From contig DBNK01000003.1 of assembly GCA_002298335.1 (NCBI GenBank), forward strand, positions 104,336 to 168,335: a DNA stretch of 64,000 nucleotides, read 5' to 3'. Under the pieces are notes generated by a model. It saw only the letters and a list, made by a program, of their open reading frames with translations, was not told where the DNA came from and did not search any database. The position numbers were made by a program, and so were the translations under genes. Positions within the stretch are counted from its first letter, which is position 1, and every line of letters begins with the position of its first letter. Source of the DNA: Thalassolituus sp. UBA674 (GTDB lineage: Bacteria; Pseudomonadota; Gammaproteobacteria; Pseudomonadales; Oceanobacteraceae). Of the stretch, positions 36,900 to 45,662 are shown one piece after another.

Positions 36900-37181
36900 T
36901 TACTGACGGTACAGGGTTTTGATCAGATGCCAGCCGAAACGGGTCTTGACCGGTCCCTGAACTTCCAGCAGCGGTCCTTTGAACACAGCGTCGTCAAAGG
37001 GTTTGACCATATCGCCCCGGCTGAACTCACCCAGTGAGCCACCGTCTTTACCGGACGGACAGGTGGAGTGCTTGCGTGCCAGTTTGTCGAACGCTTCACC
37101 CTGCCGGAGTTGTTTCAGCAGAGCTTCGGCTTCCGGACGGGTTTTCACCAGAATATGGCAGGCACAGGCGCGTTTGGCCAT
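36900..37181 (-). CDS. ppiC: parvulin-type peptidyl-prolyl isomerase
   Basis: 93 residues, one rotamase domain with no signal peptide, so cytosolic. ACACHILVKTRPEAEALL at the start, KLARKHSTCPSGKDGGSLGEFSRGDMV in the middle (as separate short motifs HSTCPS and GGSLGEF) and FGWHLIKTL at the end match E. coli PpiC. I chose ATG 37181 with CGGAG 8 nt upstream; the longer open frame to 37295 does not look family-like. It catalyses cis-trans isomerisation of prolyl bonds. Confidence 0.94.
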   Translation of the reverse strand: MAKRACACHILVKTRPEAEALLKQLRQGEAFDKLARKHSTCPSGKDGGSLGEFSRGDMVKPFDDAVFKGPLLEVQGPVKTRFGWHLIKTLYRQ

Positions 37182-37254
37182 GGACGATCTCCGCGGGTGT
37201 TTTGTTTCAGTTGCGGTAGTATAACGCTCCGTTGAGTCTCTGGGCGAATGAACT

Positions 37255-37578
37255 GTGGATCTGTTGTTGCTGGTGGTTTTGGGCGCTGTGGCCATGCTGG
37301 GCTGGAAGGTCTGGTTGCAGCAGCGTGCGGCTCAGGCGCTGGCGCTGGCCTATCTGCGCCGTGAGTGTAAGAAGCAGGGGTTTCAGCTGCTGGATGATAC
37401 CGTGGCTCTGACCCGTACCCGGCTGCAGCTGCGCCAGAAGCGTTTGCTGGTGCTGCGTACTCTGGCGTTTGAATTCAGTTCAGACGGTGCTGACCGTTAC
37501 CGCGGTGAACTTATGCTCACCGGGCAGAGAGTGACGCTTATTTCGGGATTTCCTGTGGCTCGCCAATGGGCAGAATAA
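37255..37578 (+). CDS. DUF3301 family membrane-anchored protein
   Basis: 107 residues with an N-terminal membrane helix (DLLLLVVLGAVAMLGWKV). The soluble part matches the DUF3301 pattern: RRECKKQGFQLLDDTVAL, then LRTLAFEFSSDGADRYRGEL. Function unknown; the family occurs in gammaproteobacteria. The start is GTG 37255. Its 3' end overlaps the convergent DUF502 gene by 41 nt. Confidence 0.85.
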   Translation: MDLLLLVVLGAVAMLGWKVWLQQRAAQALALAYLRRECKKQGFQLLDDTVALTRTRLQLRQKRLLVLRTLAFEFSSDGADRYRGELMLTGQRVTLISGFPVARQWAE

Positions 37579-38182
37579 ACTCCGGTTTCCGCTCCGGACT
37601 GATGTGCTGCGAAACCCCCGCTGTCAGTGCAAAACGCATGGCATCTTCGACCGGCCAGTCTACTTCTGTGAGCTGATCACGGCGCAGGAAAACCGTGTAG
37701 CCACCGATCATATAACTCATGGGTAAATACACGGGAACCAGGTCATCACCGCAGGCTTCACGTACGGCTTCCGGTACGTTTTCGCTGGTAATAAAACCGG
37801 TGACAATACCGGTGTCAGGCATGTCAACCAGCACGACTTTCTGTGCCTTGGGTTTGTTCTTATCAAACATGTTGGCAAAGTCACGCACTGAGCCGTACAG
37901 GGTTTTGATCACGGGTATGCGCAACAGGGCTTTTTCTACCTGATCATAGAGCCAGCTGATGGGGTTGAACTGAAACAACAGACCAACAAAAAAAACGGTG
38001 ACAATGATGATCAGCAGACCCAGGCCGGGAAAGCCGATGTGCTCAATCTGAAGGATGTAAAACACCTTGAGCCCGAGTCCGTCCAGCCAGCTGATGGCAG
38101 ACCAGATCAGCCAGGCGGTCACCAGCAGTGGCAGCACCACCAGTGACCCTTTGAACATTGAGTTGATGACCAGGTTTTTCAT
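37538..38182 (-). CDS. DUF502 family inner-membrane protein
   Basis: 214 residues with two membrane segments (about 10-33 and 52-75) and a C-terminal soluble domain. PLLVTAWLIWSAISWLD at the start, IPVIKTLYGSVRDFANMF near residue 90 and VVLVDMPDTGIVTGFIT match DUF502. The function is not established. Its start overlaps the upstream channel gene's stop by 4 nt (ATGA), so the two are translationally coupled. Confidence 0.88.
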   Translation of the reverse strand: MKNLVINSMFKGSLVVLPLLVTAWLIWSAISWLDGLGLKVFYILQIEHIGFPGLGLLIIIVTVFFVGLLFQFNPISWLYDQVEKALLRIPVIKTLYGSVRDFANMFDKNKPKAQKVVLVDMPDTGIVTGFITSENVPEAVREACGDDLVPVYLPMSYMIGGYTVFLRRDQLTEVDWPVEDAMRFALTAGVSQHISPERKPEFILPIGEPQEIPK

Positions 38183-39000
38183 CGGCTGCTCTGCTGCTGG
38201 CTGAGTTGAGTGATCAGGGTTTTTAACTCCTGAATTTCATCGCGCAGGTCGTCCATGGTTGCTTTACCGTCTTCCTTATCCTGCTCTGCACGCTGCTGGG
38301 CATGCTCGTCTTCCAGTACGTTTACCACAATACCGATGACCATGTTAAGAAAAGCGAAAGTCGTCAGAAAAATAAAGCTCAGATAATACATCCAGGACAG
38401 GGGGTAGACGTCCATGGTTTCGTACATAACATCTGTCCAGTCTTCAAAGGTCATGACCCGGAACAGCGTCAGCATTGAGAGGCTGATATCGCCCCATAAG
38501 TCGTGATTGATTTCAGAGAAAAAGGTCGCGCCGACAGCGGCGTAAATGTAAAAAATAATAAACATCAACAGCACGACGTAACCAAGCTGGGGCAAGGCAC
38601 GTACCAGAGAATTCAGCAGCATTCTCAATTCGGGGATAATGGAGACCATCCGCAGTACCCGGAATACCCGTACCAGGCGCCCGATCAGGGCCATTTCACT
38701 GTTATCAATCGGAATCAGGCTGACGACCACGACCAGTGTGTCGAAGACGTTCCAGCCATTGAGAAAAAACCGTCGTTTATTGTTATCGGCAATAAAGCGG
38801 ACGGTGATTTCAAACAGGAATAGTAGTGTGACGGCTATATCCAGCCACAGAATCAGTGTGACCAGAGGTGCAGGGATAGGGTAGGTTTTCGCACCGACCA
38901 GCAGGGCAGAGAGAATAATCACGCCAACGACGATCAGTTCGAACGCTTTGTTGTCACGTACGGCCTCGGCACGGGCCTGAATCCTTTGGATATCGATCAT
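38179..39000 (-). CDS. voltage-gated cation channel, NaChBac/NavAb-like, with Ca-type filter
   Basis: 273 residues, one six-helix unit that would assemble as a tetramer. S4 is RLVRVFRVLR (Arg at 108, 111, 114, 117). The pore filter is TFEDWTD at 184-190, against TLESWSM in NavAb. Two filter positions carry Asp, as in the Ca-selective CavAb variants (TLDDWSD), so Ca2+ permeation is plausible. S6 is near FLNMVIGIVVNVL. A coiled coil follows (about 240-268), as in bacterial sodium channels. Coupled to the DUF502 gene downstream. Confidence 0.92.
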   Translation of the reverse strand: MIDIQRIQARAEAVRDNKAFELIVVGVIILSALLVGAKTYPIPAPLVTLILWLDIAVTLLFLFEITVRFIADNNKRRFFLNGWNVFDTLVVVVSLIPIDNSEMALIGRLVRVFRVLRMVSIIPELRMLLNSLVRALPQLGYVVLLMFIIFYIYAAVGATFFSEINHDLWGDISLSMLTLFRVMTFEDWTDVMYETMDVYPLSWMYYLSFIFLTTFAFLNMVIGIVVNVLEDEHAQQRAEQDKEDGKATMDDLRDEIQELKTLITQLSQQQSSR

Positions 39001-39383
39001 AAATTCCGGGATAAGACAGTCTCAGGGGTAAGGGCCCCGCTATCACAGCAGAGGGCCTGCAAGCAGCGCTAGTGTACCGGGTAGGCTCAATCTCCGGCAA
39101 TCTGCAATTCCCGGATGCCGAGGGCAGACAAGAATGCACTGAGGCCTGTGCTGGACCGACGTCACCCTGTGACACCTGTCTGTTAGTTAGTGGTCACTTC
39201 ACAAGGTAACATTGTCCGGTTTGTCGGTGAGTGGATGCTAACTTAATAATCTACTTTAAGTATCCTGCGCAGGTCGGTTACCAGCTGCGGGTTTTATTTC
39301 CCACCTTTCCCCACATTTTTTCCCACTTCCGCTAAGTCCTTGTGTTTACTGACAAAAATGCCTTCCGGCTGTGTCTGATCGAC
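39001..39383. other. intergenic upstream of the dcw cluster
   Basis: No gene seen. Contains three CCCAC motifs at 39300, 39310 and 39322 (GTGGG on the other strand) and a possible second promoter TTGTCG (39221-39226), 17 nt, TAATAA (39244-39249). The channel gene's own promoter on the reverse strand should also be here. Confidence 0.5.
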
Positions 39384-39412
39384 TTGCAAAGGTGTATTTT
39401 GCTTTCTATAGT
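39384..39412 (+). promoter_or_regulatory. mraZ (dcw cluster) promoter
   Basis: TTGCAA (39384-39389), 17 nt, TATAGT (39407-39412). The predicted start lies inside the GTGG repeat array, as expected for an MraZ-repressed promoter. Confidence 0.65.
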
Positions 39413-39453
39413 GGTGATAAGTGGAAGAAAGTGGGTAATTGTGGTGGTTAGTG
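39411..39453 (+). promoter_or_regulatory. MraZ-box direct repeats
   Basis: GTGG begins at 39411, 39421, 39431 and 39441, with a decayed GTG at 39451. The exact 10-bp period is the arrangement reported for MraZ binding (GTGG(G) repeats with 5-nt spacers). The first repeat overlaps the -10 box, so MraZ should repress its own operon. Confidence 0.8.
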
Positions 39454-39492
39454 CTTACCTACACCATCACTGACCAGCAACAGGAAAACTGA

Positions 39493-39948
39493 ATGTTCCG
39501 TGGACTGAATACGATCAACCTGGACGCCAAAGGCCGTCTGGCGATCCCGACCAAATATCGGGAACAGCTGACGGAGCTTTGTGGTGCGCGTCTGGTGGTG
39601 ACGATCGACACGGAAGAGCACTGTCTGCTGGTGTATCCGCTGAATGAATGGGAACAGATTGAAGCCAAGATTCAGGCCCTGCCGACCTTTAACCCGGCGG
39701 CACGTCGCATCCAGCGCCTGCTGATTGGCCACGCTACGGATCTGGAGCTGGATGGCAGTGGCCGTATCCTGCTGCCGCAGACGCTGCGCGATTATGCCCG
39801 TCTGGATAAAGAAAGTGTGCTGATCGGTCAGGGTAAAAAACTGGAGCTGTGGAGTAAGGAAGAATGGGAAGGTCGTCGTGATGCCTATCTGGATATGGTC
39901 AGCGACGCTGATCAGCTTCCTGAAGAAGTGCTGAGTATTTCGCTGTGA
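39493..39948 (+). CDS. mraZ: transcriptional regulator MraZ
   Basis: 151 residues forming two AbrB-like halves: FRGLNTINLDAKGRLAIPTKYRE at the start (as motif GLNTINLDAKGRLAIP) and a second ATDLELDGSGRILLP near residue 83. The protein assembles into a ring and binds GTGGG repeats to repress the dcw operon. Four such repeats lie just upstream. SD AGGA before ATG 39493. It overlaps rsmH by 4 nt. Confidence 0.96.
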   Translation: MFRGLNTINLDAKGRLAIPTKYREQLTELCGARLVVTIDTEEHCLLVYPLNEWEQIEAKIQALPTFNPAARRIQRLLIGHATDLELDGSGRILLPQTLRDYARLDKESVLIGQGKKLELWSKEEWEGRRDAYLDMVSDADQLPEEVLSISL

Positions 39949-40883
39949 GTACAGAAAACGCCTTCGCCCACACCACGGTGCTGCTGCACGAAACTGTTGA
40001 TGGCTGCCTGACTGACCCTGATGGCGTGTATGTCGATGGCACCTTCGGCCGTGGCGGTCACAGCCGTCTGCTGCTGAGCAGGCTGTCTGAGAAAGGTCGC
40101 CTGATCGGTATTGATAAAGATCCACTGGCGATCGCCAGTGGTCAGGCTCTGGCGGCGGAAGATCCGCGCTTCAGCATCGTTCAGGCCAGCTTCGCCGATA
40201 TGAAGGCGGCGCTCGCGGCGGAGGGCATTCATCAGGTGGATGGCATTCTGCTGGATCTGGGGGTGTCGTCCCCGCAGCTGGATGACGCTGAACGTGGTTT
40301 CAGTTTCCTGAAGGACGGGCCGCTGGATATGCGCATGAATCCGGATGCCGGTATCAGCGCGGCGGAGTGGATTGCGACTACGCCTGAGCAGGAAATGGTG
40401 CGGGTGTTCAAGGAATACGGCGAAGAGCGCTTTGCCAGACGGATGGCCGGGGCTGTGGTGCGTGAACGTGCTCAGCGCGAGATTACCCGCACAGCCGATC
40501 TGGCCGAGCTGCTGAAGGCCGCTAATCCGGCGTGGGAGAAGCACAAGCATCCGGCAACGCGGGCGTTTCAGGCGATCCGCATTGCGGTTAATAACGAGCT
40601 GGGTGATCTGGAAGTCGTGCTGAGCGACAGCGTAGATCTGCTGAAAGCAGGTGGTCATCTGGCCGTGATCAGTTTTCATTCCCTGGAAGACCGGATGGTG
40701 AAGCGTTTCATCCGTGCTCAGGAAAAGGGCCGCGATCTGCCCCCGGGTATCCCGGTAACGGACGATCAGCTGGGCCGGACCATGAAGAAAATCGGCAAAG
40801 CCATTATGCCGGGAGACGACGAAGTCAAACGCAACCCACGCTCCCGCAGTGCGGTTCTGAGAATCGCAGAAAGGCTGGCATGA
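39945..40883 (+). CDS. rsmH: 16S rRNA (cytosine1402-N4)-methyltransferase
   Basis: 312 residues, starting at GTG 39945 inside the mraZ stop (GTGA). It methylates C1402 of 16S rRNA using SAM. HTTVLLHETVDG at the start, VDGTFGRGGHSR near residue 27 (SAM site), LGVSSPQLDDAERGFSF near 105 and VISFHSLEDRMVKRF near 240 are RsmH signatures. Confidence 0.97.
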   Translation: MSTENAFAHTTVLLHETVDGCLTDPDGVYVDGTFGRGGHSRLLLSRLSEKGRLIGIDKDPLAIASGQALAAEDPRFSIVQASFADMKAALAAEGIHQVDGILLDLGVSSPQLDDAERGFSFLKDGPLDMRMNPDAGISAAEWIATTPEQEMVRVFKEYGEERFARRMAGAVVRERAQREITRTADLAELLKAANPAWEKHKHPATRAFQAIRIAVNNELGDLEVVLSDSVDLLKAGGHLAVISFHSLEDRMVKRFIRAQEKGRDLPPGIPVTDDQLGRTMKKIGKAIMPGDDEVKRNPRSRSAVLRIAERLA

Positions 40884-41134
40884 AACTGTTACAGGCCGGT
40901 CTCTGGCTGGCAGTGATCGCCTCTGCCCTGATTCAGGTGCTGGCGGTTCAGTGGCATCGCGATCTGTTGCAGGAATGGCAGCAGGCGGATCGCAAACGCC
41001 AGACCCTGCAACAGGAATACAGCCGTCTGGTGCTGGAAAAAAGCACACTGACGGCCCATGGACGGATCGACGCGGAGGCGCGCAAGCGCCTGGATATGAA
41101 AGACCCTGACCATACACAGGTGTTTCAGGAATGA
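40880..41134 (+). CDS. ftsL: cell division protein FtsL
   Basis: 84 residues: a short cytoplasmic start, one membrane helix (LWLAVIASALIQVLAVQW) and a coiled coil (residues 30-65) that pairs with FtsB and recruits FtsW/FtsI. Shorter than E. coli FtsL (121 aa). It overlaps rsmH and ftsI by 4 nt at each end. Confidence 0.93.
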   Translation: MKLLQAGLWLAVIASALIQVLAVQWHRDLLQEWQQADRKRQTLQQEYSRLVLEKSTLTAHGRIDAEARKRLDMKDPDHTQVFQE

Positions 41135-42852
41135 ATGCAGAAAAAGACATGACAGAAGAACACGGAATCCGGCGCTGGCGTTTTGCCCTGGTGCTGGTGT
41201 CGTTCGCCATGCTGTTGGGTGTCATCACGGCCCGTCTGGTGATGCTGCACACCGTTGAGCAGTCATTTCTGTTTGAGCAGGGTGAAAAACGCACCGTACG
41301 TACTGAAGCTCAGTACGCCAGTCGTGGCGTGATTACCGACCGCTATGGTCAGCCTCTGGCCGTCTCTACACCGGTGACCAATCTCTGGATTAATCCGCGT
41401 CAGGTGACCGACTTTCCCGGGTTGGCGCAGGTCGCCACCGATCTCGGACTGTCCCCGGGCGCTCTGGTCCGGGAGGTGGAAACCGCGGCACGCCAGGGGC
41501 GTGCCTTTATGTATCTGAAGCGTCAGGCCGACCCGGCGCTGGCCGCGAAAGTGCTGGCGCACGGCGTTACCGGTGTGAATGCGGATGATGACTTCCGTCG
41601 TTTTTATCCGGCGGCTGAAGTGGCTGCGCACACCGTAGGTATCGTCAATATTGATGGCAAAGGTCAGGAAGGCATTGAGCTGGCGTTTGATGAGTACCTG
41701 CACGGCCAGGATGGCTCACGCCAGGTGGTAAAAGACCTGCACGGTAACGTGATCAAACAGCTGGGCGTTGACAGTGTGGTGCAGGCCGGTAAAGACCTGC
41801 AGCTGACGCTGGATCTGCGTCTGCAGTATCTGGCCTACCGTGAACTGAAAGCGGCGGTACAGACCCATCAGGCGAAATCCGGCAGTGCTGTGATGCTGGA
41901 TGCCAAAACCGGCGAAGTACTGGCCATGGTCAGCCAGCCATCTTACAACCCCAATAACCGCGCCAACCTGAATCCGGCCAATATGCGCAACCGCGCATTG
42001 ACTGACCTGATGGAACCGGGTTCCACCATGAAGCCGTTTACGGTCTCTGCGGCTCTGGAATCCGGCCGTTACACACCGGATACCAAGCTCGACACCTCGC
42101 CGGGCTATATCCGTGTGCGTCAGAAAACTATCCGTGATCACCGCAACTACGGTGTGCTCGACCTGACCGGTGTGATCACCAAGTCCAGCAACGTGGGCGC
42201 GACCAAAATCGCCCACGATCTGGGCGCAGAGAGCATGTGGGAATACCTCACCCGCGCCGGTTTCGGCCAGTCCACCATGACCGGATTCCCCGGTGAGGCT
42301 GTGGGCCAGCTGCCTTACCCGGAAGAAATGAACGACCTGCGACTGGCTACCGTGTCGTACGGTTATGGTCTGGCAGTGACTCCGCTGCAGCTGGCAGAAG
42401 CCTACACAAGTTTTGTCGATGGCTGCCGCAAGCCGGCCAGCCTGCTGCTGAATCAGGAAGGGCAGGACTGTGTTCCCGTGATGTCTGCAGAGACGGCTCA
42501 TGAAATGCTGAATATGCTTGAGACCGTGGTTGGCCTGCAGGGCACCGGTCGACGCGCGGCGGTTGAAGGCTACCGTGTTGGTGGCAAAACCGGTACCGCA
42601 CACAAGGTTGGCCGCAGCGGTTACGAAGACGATGAGTACACGGCGGTGTTTGCCGGTCTGGCACCACTGACTGACCCTGATCTGGTACTGGTCGTGGTGA
42701 TCGATGAGCCCCAGGGTAAGGAATACTACGGTGGCGAAGTGGCTGCGCCTGTGTTCTCGCGCATCATGGGGCAGGCCTTGCGGTTGCGTCAGGTGATTCC
42801 GGATAAGCCGGTGGAAAACCAGATCCTGCATCTTGCCGGAGGTGGCCGGTGA
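41131..42852 (+). CDS. ftsI: septal peptidoglycan transpeptidase FtsI (PBP3)
   Basis: This 573-residue class B penicillin-binding protein has a membrane anchor near residues 18-37 (VLVSFAMLLGVITARLVML), a non-catalytic domain up to about residue 240, and the transpeptidase domain. Active-site motifs are GSTMKPF (Ser/Lys), SSN in ITKSSNVGAT, and KTGTA near residue 488. It cross-links septal wall with FtsW. It overlaps murE by 4 nt. Confidence 0.97.
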   Translation: MNAEKDMTEEHGIRRWRFALVLVSFAMLLGVITARLVMLHTVEQSFLFEQGEKRTVRTEAQYASRGVITDRYGQPLAVSTPVTNLWINPRQVTDFPGLAQVATDLGLSPGALVREVETAARQGRAFMYLKRQADPALAAKVLAHGVTGVNADDDFRRFYPAAEVAAHTVGIVNIDGKGQEGIELAFDEYLHGQDGSRQVVKDLHGNVIKQLGVDSVVQAGKDLQLTLDLRLQYLAYRELKAAVQTHQAKSGSAVMLDAKTGEVLAMVSQPSYNPNNRANLNPANMRNRALTDLMEPGSTMKPFTVSAALESGRYTPDTKLDTSPGYIRVRQKTIRDHRNYGVLDLTGVITKSSNVGATKIAHDLGAESMWEYLTRAGFGQSTMTGFPGEAVGQLPYPEEMNDLRLATVSYGYGLAVTPLQLAEAYTSFVDGCRKPASLLLNQEGQDCVPVMSAETAHEMLNMLETVVGLQGTGRRAAVEGYRVGGKTGTAHKVGRSGYEDDEYTAVFAGLAPLTDPDLVLVVVIDEPQGKEYYGGEVAAPVFSRIMGQALRLRQVIPDKPVENQILHLAGGGR

Positions 42853-44312
42853 AACTCTCTCAGATCGTCGGCGATGCACTTTACATCCCGCCCGAATGGG
42901 ACCGGGATGTTGCGCATTTAATCACCGACAGCCGTGATGTACAGAGCGGCGATCTGTTTATTGCCCGTGCCGGTCTGAGCCAGCACGGGTCTGCGTTTAT
43001 CGACGCTGCTGTCGCGGCTGGCGCGGCGGCAGTGATTGCCGAAGGCGAAGCACCGTTCCGCTGCGCTGCCAATGGTGTACCGGTGTTTGGTATTGAGGCG
43101 GTCTCAAAGCATCTGGTCAGCTGGTTGCAGAGCCGTTATCCGCTGGCGCTGGAAGCCCGTCTGGTCGGCGTTACCGGCACCAATGGTAAAAGCTCGGTGA
43201 CCCAGTACGTAGCGCAGCTGCTGGATTCTGCCGGTGAAAAATGCGCCGTGATCGGCACCCTGGGCAACGGCATCTGGCCGGAGCTGGCACCTACCCGTAA
43301 TACGTCTCCGGATATCTGTGTGACCTACCGTCTGCTGCATGACATGCAGGCACAGGGCGCCCGTTATGCGGCCCTGGAAGTGTCTTCCCACGCACTGGAA
43401 CAGGGCCGTGTTGACGGTCTGAGTTTTGCCGTCGCCGTGCTCACCAACATCACTCAGGATCACCTCGATTACCACGGCACCATGGAGGCCTATTTTCAGG
43501 CCAAGGCGAAGCTCTTCCGCGGAGACCGCACCGCAGCGGCAGTGATCAACACGGATGATGAATGGGGGCAGCGCCTGTGGGGATATCCGGGGCGTCCGGT
43601 GAATGCCGTCAGTCTGGGGCAGAACGACGCCGATGTGCTGTATCACTCCCTTCATGCCACTGCAGAGGGTATGAAGGCCACGCTCGACAGCCGCTGGGGC
43701 CGTGTGGAACTGAGCCTGTCTCTGGCCGGTGACTTCAATGTAGCCAACGCCGCCGCGGCCATCAGTGTGCTGGTGCTGCTGGGCTTTGATTACGATGCGG
43801 TGACGCTGGCGGCGGCAGAACTGCGCCCTGTGGCAGGCCGTATGGAATTATATGTCGCTGCCGGTCAGCCTGCGGCCGTAGTGGATTATGCCCACACTCC
43901 GGATGCGCTGGATAACGTGATTGCGGCACTGCAGCATGATGACACTCCGGTGACTCTGGTGTTCGGCTGTGGTGGTGACCGTGACCGCAGCAAACGCCCG
44001 CTGATGGCGGATGCGGCTTCGGCTGCGGCGCAGGTGTGGGTCACGGATGACAACCCGCGCAATGAAGACCCTGAGCAGATTTTTGCCGACATCCGTCAGT
44101 CGCAATACGCGGATGAGTTTGAGTTCCTGCACGACCGTGCAGAGGCCATCCGTGCCGCACTCAACGGCACTCCGCAGCAGGGTGTACTGCTGATTGCCGG
44201 TAAGGGCCACGAAGATTACATGGACATCCGCGGCGTGCGTCATCCCTACAGTGATGAGGCTGTATTGCGGCAACTCGGATATCAGAAAGCCGGGGGTGCA
44301 CATGCTGCGTGA
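42849..44312 (+). CDS. murE: UDP-MurNAc-tripeptide synthetase (mDAP-adding)
   Basis: 487 residues. P-loop GVTGTNGKSSVTQ near residue 110, carbamylated-Lys region EVSSHALEQGRVDG, and DNPRNEDP near residue 401, the motif that selects meso-diaminopimelate. It adds the third residue to the wall precursor in the cytosol. It overlaps murF by 11 nt. Confidence 0.97.
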   Translation: MKLSQIVGDALYIPPEWDRDVAHLITDSRDVQSGDLFIARAGLSQHGSAFIDAAVAAGAAAVIAEGEAPFRCAANGVPVFGIEAVSKHLVSWLQSRYPLALEARLVGVTGTNGKSSVTQYVAQLLDSAGEKCAVIGTLGNGIWPELAPTRNTSPDICVTYRLLHDMQAQGARYAALEVSSHALEQGRVDGLSFAVAVLTNITQDHLDYHGTMEAYFQAKAKLFRGDRTAAAVINTDDEWGQRLWGYPGRPVNAVSLGQNDADVLYHSLHATAEGMKATLDSRWGRVELSLSLAGDFNVANAAAAISVLVLLGFDYDAVTLAAAELRPVAGRMELYVAAGQPAAVVDYAHTPDALDNVIAALQHDDTPVTLVFGCGGDRDRSKRPLMADAASAAAQVWVTDDNPRNEDPEQIFADIRQSQYADEFEFLHDRAEAIRAALNGTPQQGVLLIAGKGHEDYMDIRGVRHPYSDEAVLRQLGYQKAGGAHAA

Positions 44313-45660
44313 TCTGCCTCTTTCTCTGATTGCTGAAATCACAGGTGGCCGCTGCAGCGCGGATGAAGACATCATCTGCACCTCAGTTTCAACCGACACC
44401 CGTACGCTGAAGCCGGGCAGCCTGTACGTGCCGCTCAGTGGCGAGCGTTTTAATGGTCATGCTTTCGCAGCTCAGGCGCTGGCAGCCGGTGCAGTCGCCA
44501 TGCTGGCCGAAGAAGACGTTGAGACAGTACTGCCAACCGTACGTGTGACCAGCACCCTGACGGCTCTGGCCGATCTTGCCGCCTGGCACCGTGATCAGTT
44601 TTCCGGACCTGTGGTTGCGGTCACCGGCAGCGCCGGAAAAACCAGCGTCAAACAGCTCACAGCACATCTGTTGTCCATGTCGTTCAATACCTGGATGACG
44701 CAGGGCAACCTGAACAATCATATCGGCGCGCCCCTGACCCTGCTGGCTCTGCAGCCGCAACATCAGGCCGCCATGATAGAGCTGGGTGCCAGTGGTCAGG
44801 GTGAAATCGCCTATACCGCCAGGCTGGTGCGTCCGCTGGTCGGCATCATCACCAACGTAGCGGAAGCTCATCTGGAAGGATTCGGCAGTGTTGAAACCAT
44901 CTGCGCCACCAAAGGTGAACTCATCGATTTTATTGCGGACGAAGGCACCGCCGTACTGAACGCCGATGATGTGTTTTTTCCACAGTGGGTCAGCCGCGCC
45001 GGAACGCGTCAGGTGCAATCGTTCGGTTTTTCAGAGCAGGCAGATTACCGCGCCGCAGATATTGAGTGCGGCATGCTCGACAGCCGCTTCACCCTGCAGG
45101 CCGAAGGCCAGTCTTTTCCGGTAAGCCTGCCGCTGCCGGGGCAGCACAACATCCGTAATGCACTGGCTGCAGTGGCGGCGGTGCGTGCGGTCGGTATGGA
45201 CTGGGATCTGATCATCGCCGGGCTGGCCAGTGCTGAGCCGGTGAAAGGCCGTCTGCAGAAAAACACCGGCCGCAAAGGTCAGGTCATTCTGGATGACAGT
45301 TACAACGCCAATCCGGGATCTTTCCGTGCCGCCATCGATGTATTAGCCCAGGCCGGACACAGCTGGTTGGTGATGGGTGATATGGCTGAACTGGGGACCG
45401 ATGAAGTGCGTCTGACCGCCGAAATCGGCGCCTACGCCAAAGCAAAACAGATTGATGTTCTGGCAGCCACCGGCCGTCTGAGCAAAGCTGCTGCTGAAGC
45501 CTTCGGAGACGGAGCGCACTGGTTCGAAAATAAACAGCAGCTGGCAGAATTTTTAAACACGAATACCGGCCGCGGGGACACGCTGCTGGTCAAGGGTTCA
45601 AGGAGTGCGGGTATGGAAGCGGTTGTAAACACTCTCTGTTCACTGGAAGGAGAAAACTGA
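44302..45660 (+). CDS. murF: UDP-MurNAc-pentapeptide synthetase
   Basis: 452 residues from ATG 44302; the frame extends upstream to 44194, but inside murE and without family likeness. P-loop AVTGSAGKTSVKQ near residue 106, LDDSYNANPGSF near residue 330, typical Mur ligase features. It adds D-Ala-D-Ala. It ends 2 nt before mraY. Confidence 0.96.
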   Translation: MLRDLPLSLIAEITGGRCSADEDIICTSVSTDTRTLKPGSLYVPLSGERFNGHAFAAQALAAGAVAMLAEEDVETVLPTVRVTSTLTALADLAAWHRDQFSGPVVAVTGSAGKTSVKQLTAHLLSMSFNTWMTQGNLNNHIGAPLTLLALQPQHQAAMIELGASGQGEIAYTARLVRPLVGIITNVAEAHLEGFGSVETICATKGELIDFIADEGTAVLNADDVFFPQWVSRAGTRQVQSFGFSEQADYRAADIECGMLDSRFTLQAEGQSFPVSLPLPGQHNIRNALAAVAAVRAVGMDWDLIIAGLASAEPVKGRLQKNTGRKGQVILDDSYNANPGSFRAAIDVLAQAGHSWLVMGDMAELGTDEVRLTAEIGAYAKAKQIDVLAATGRLSKAAAEAFGDGAHWFENKQQLAEFLNTNTGRGDTLLVKGSRSAGMEAVVNTLCSLEGEN

Positions 45661-45662
45661 CC

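Noticed and set aside
39912..41294. 460-codon reverse-strand frame over rsmH, ftsL and ftsI
   Set aside because: It spans several well-supported forward genes with overlapping junctions; its composition reads like an antisense shadow.
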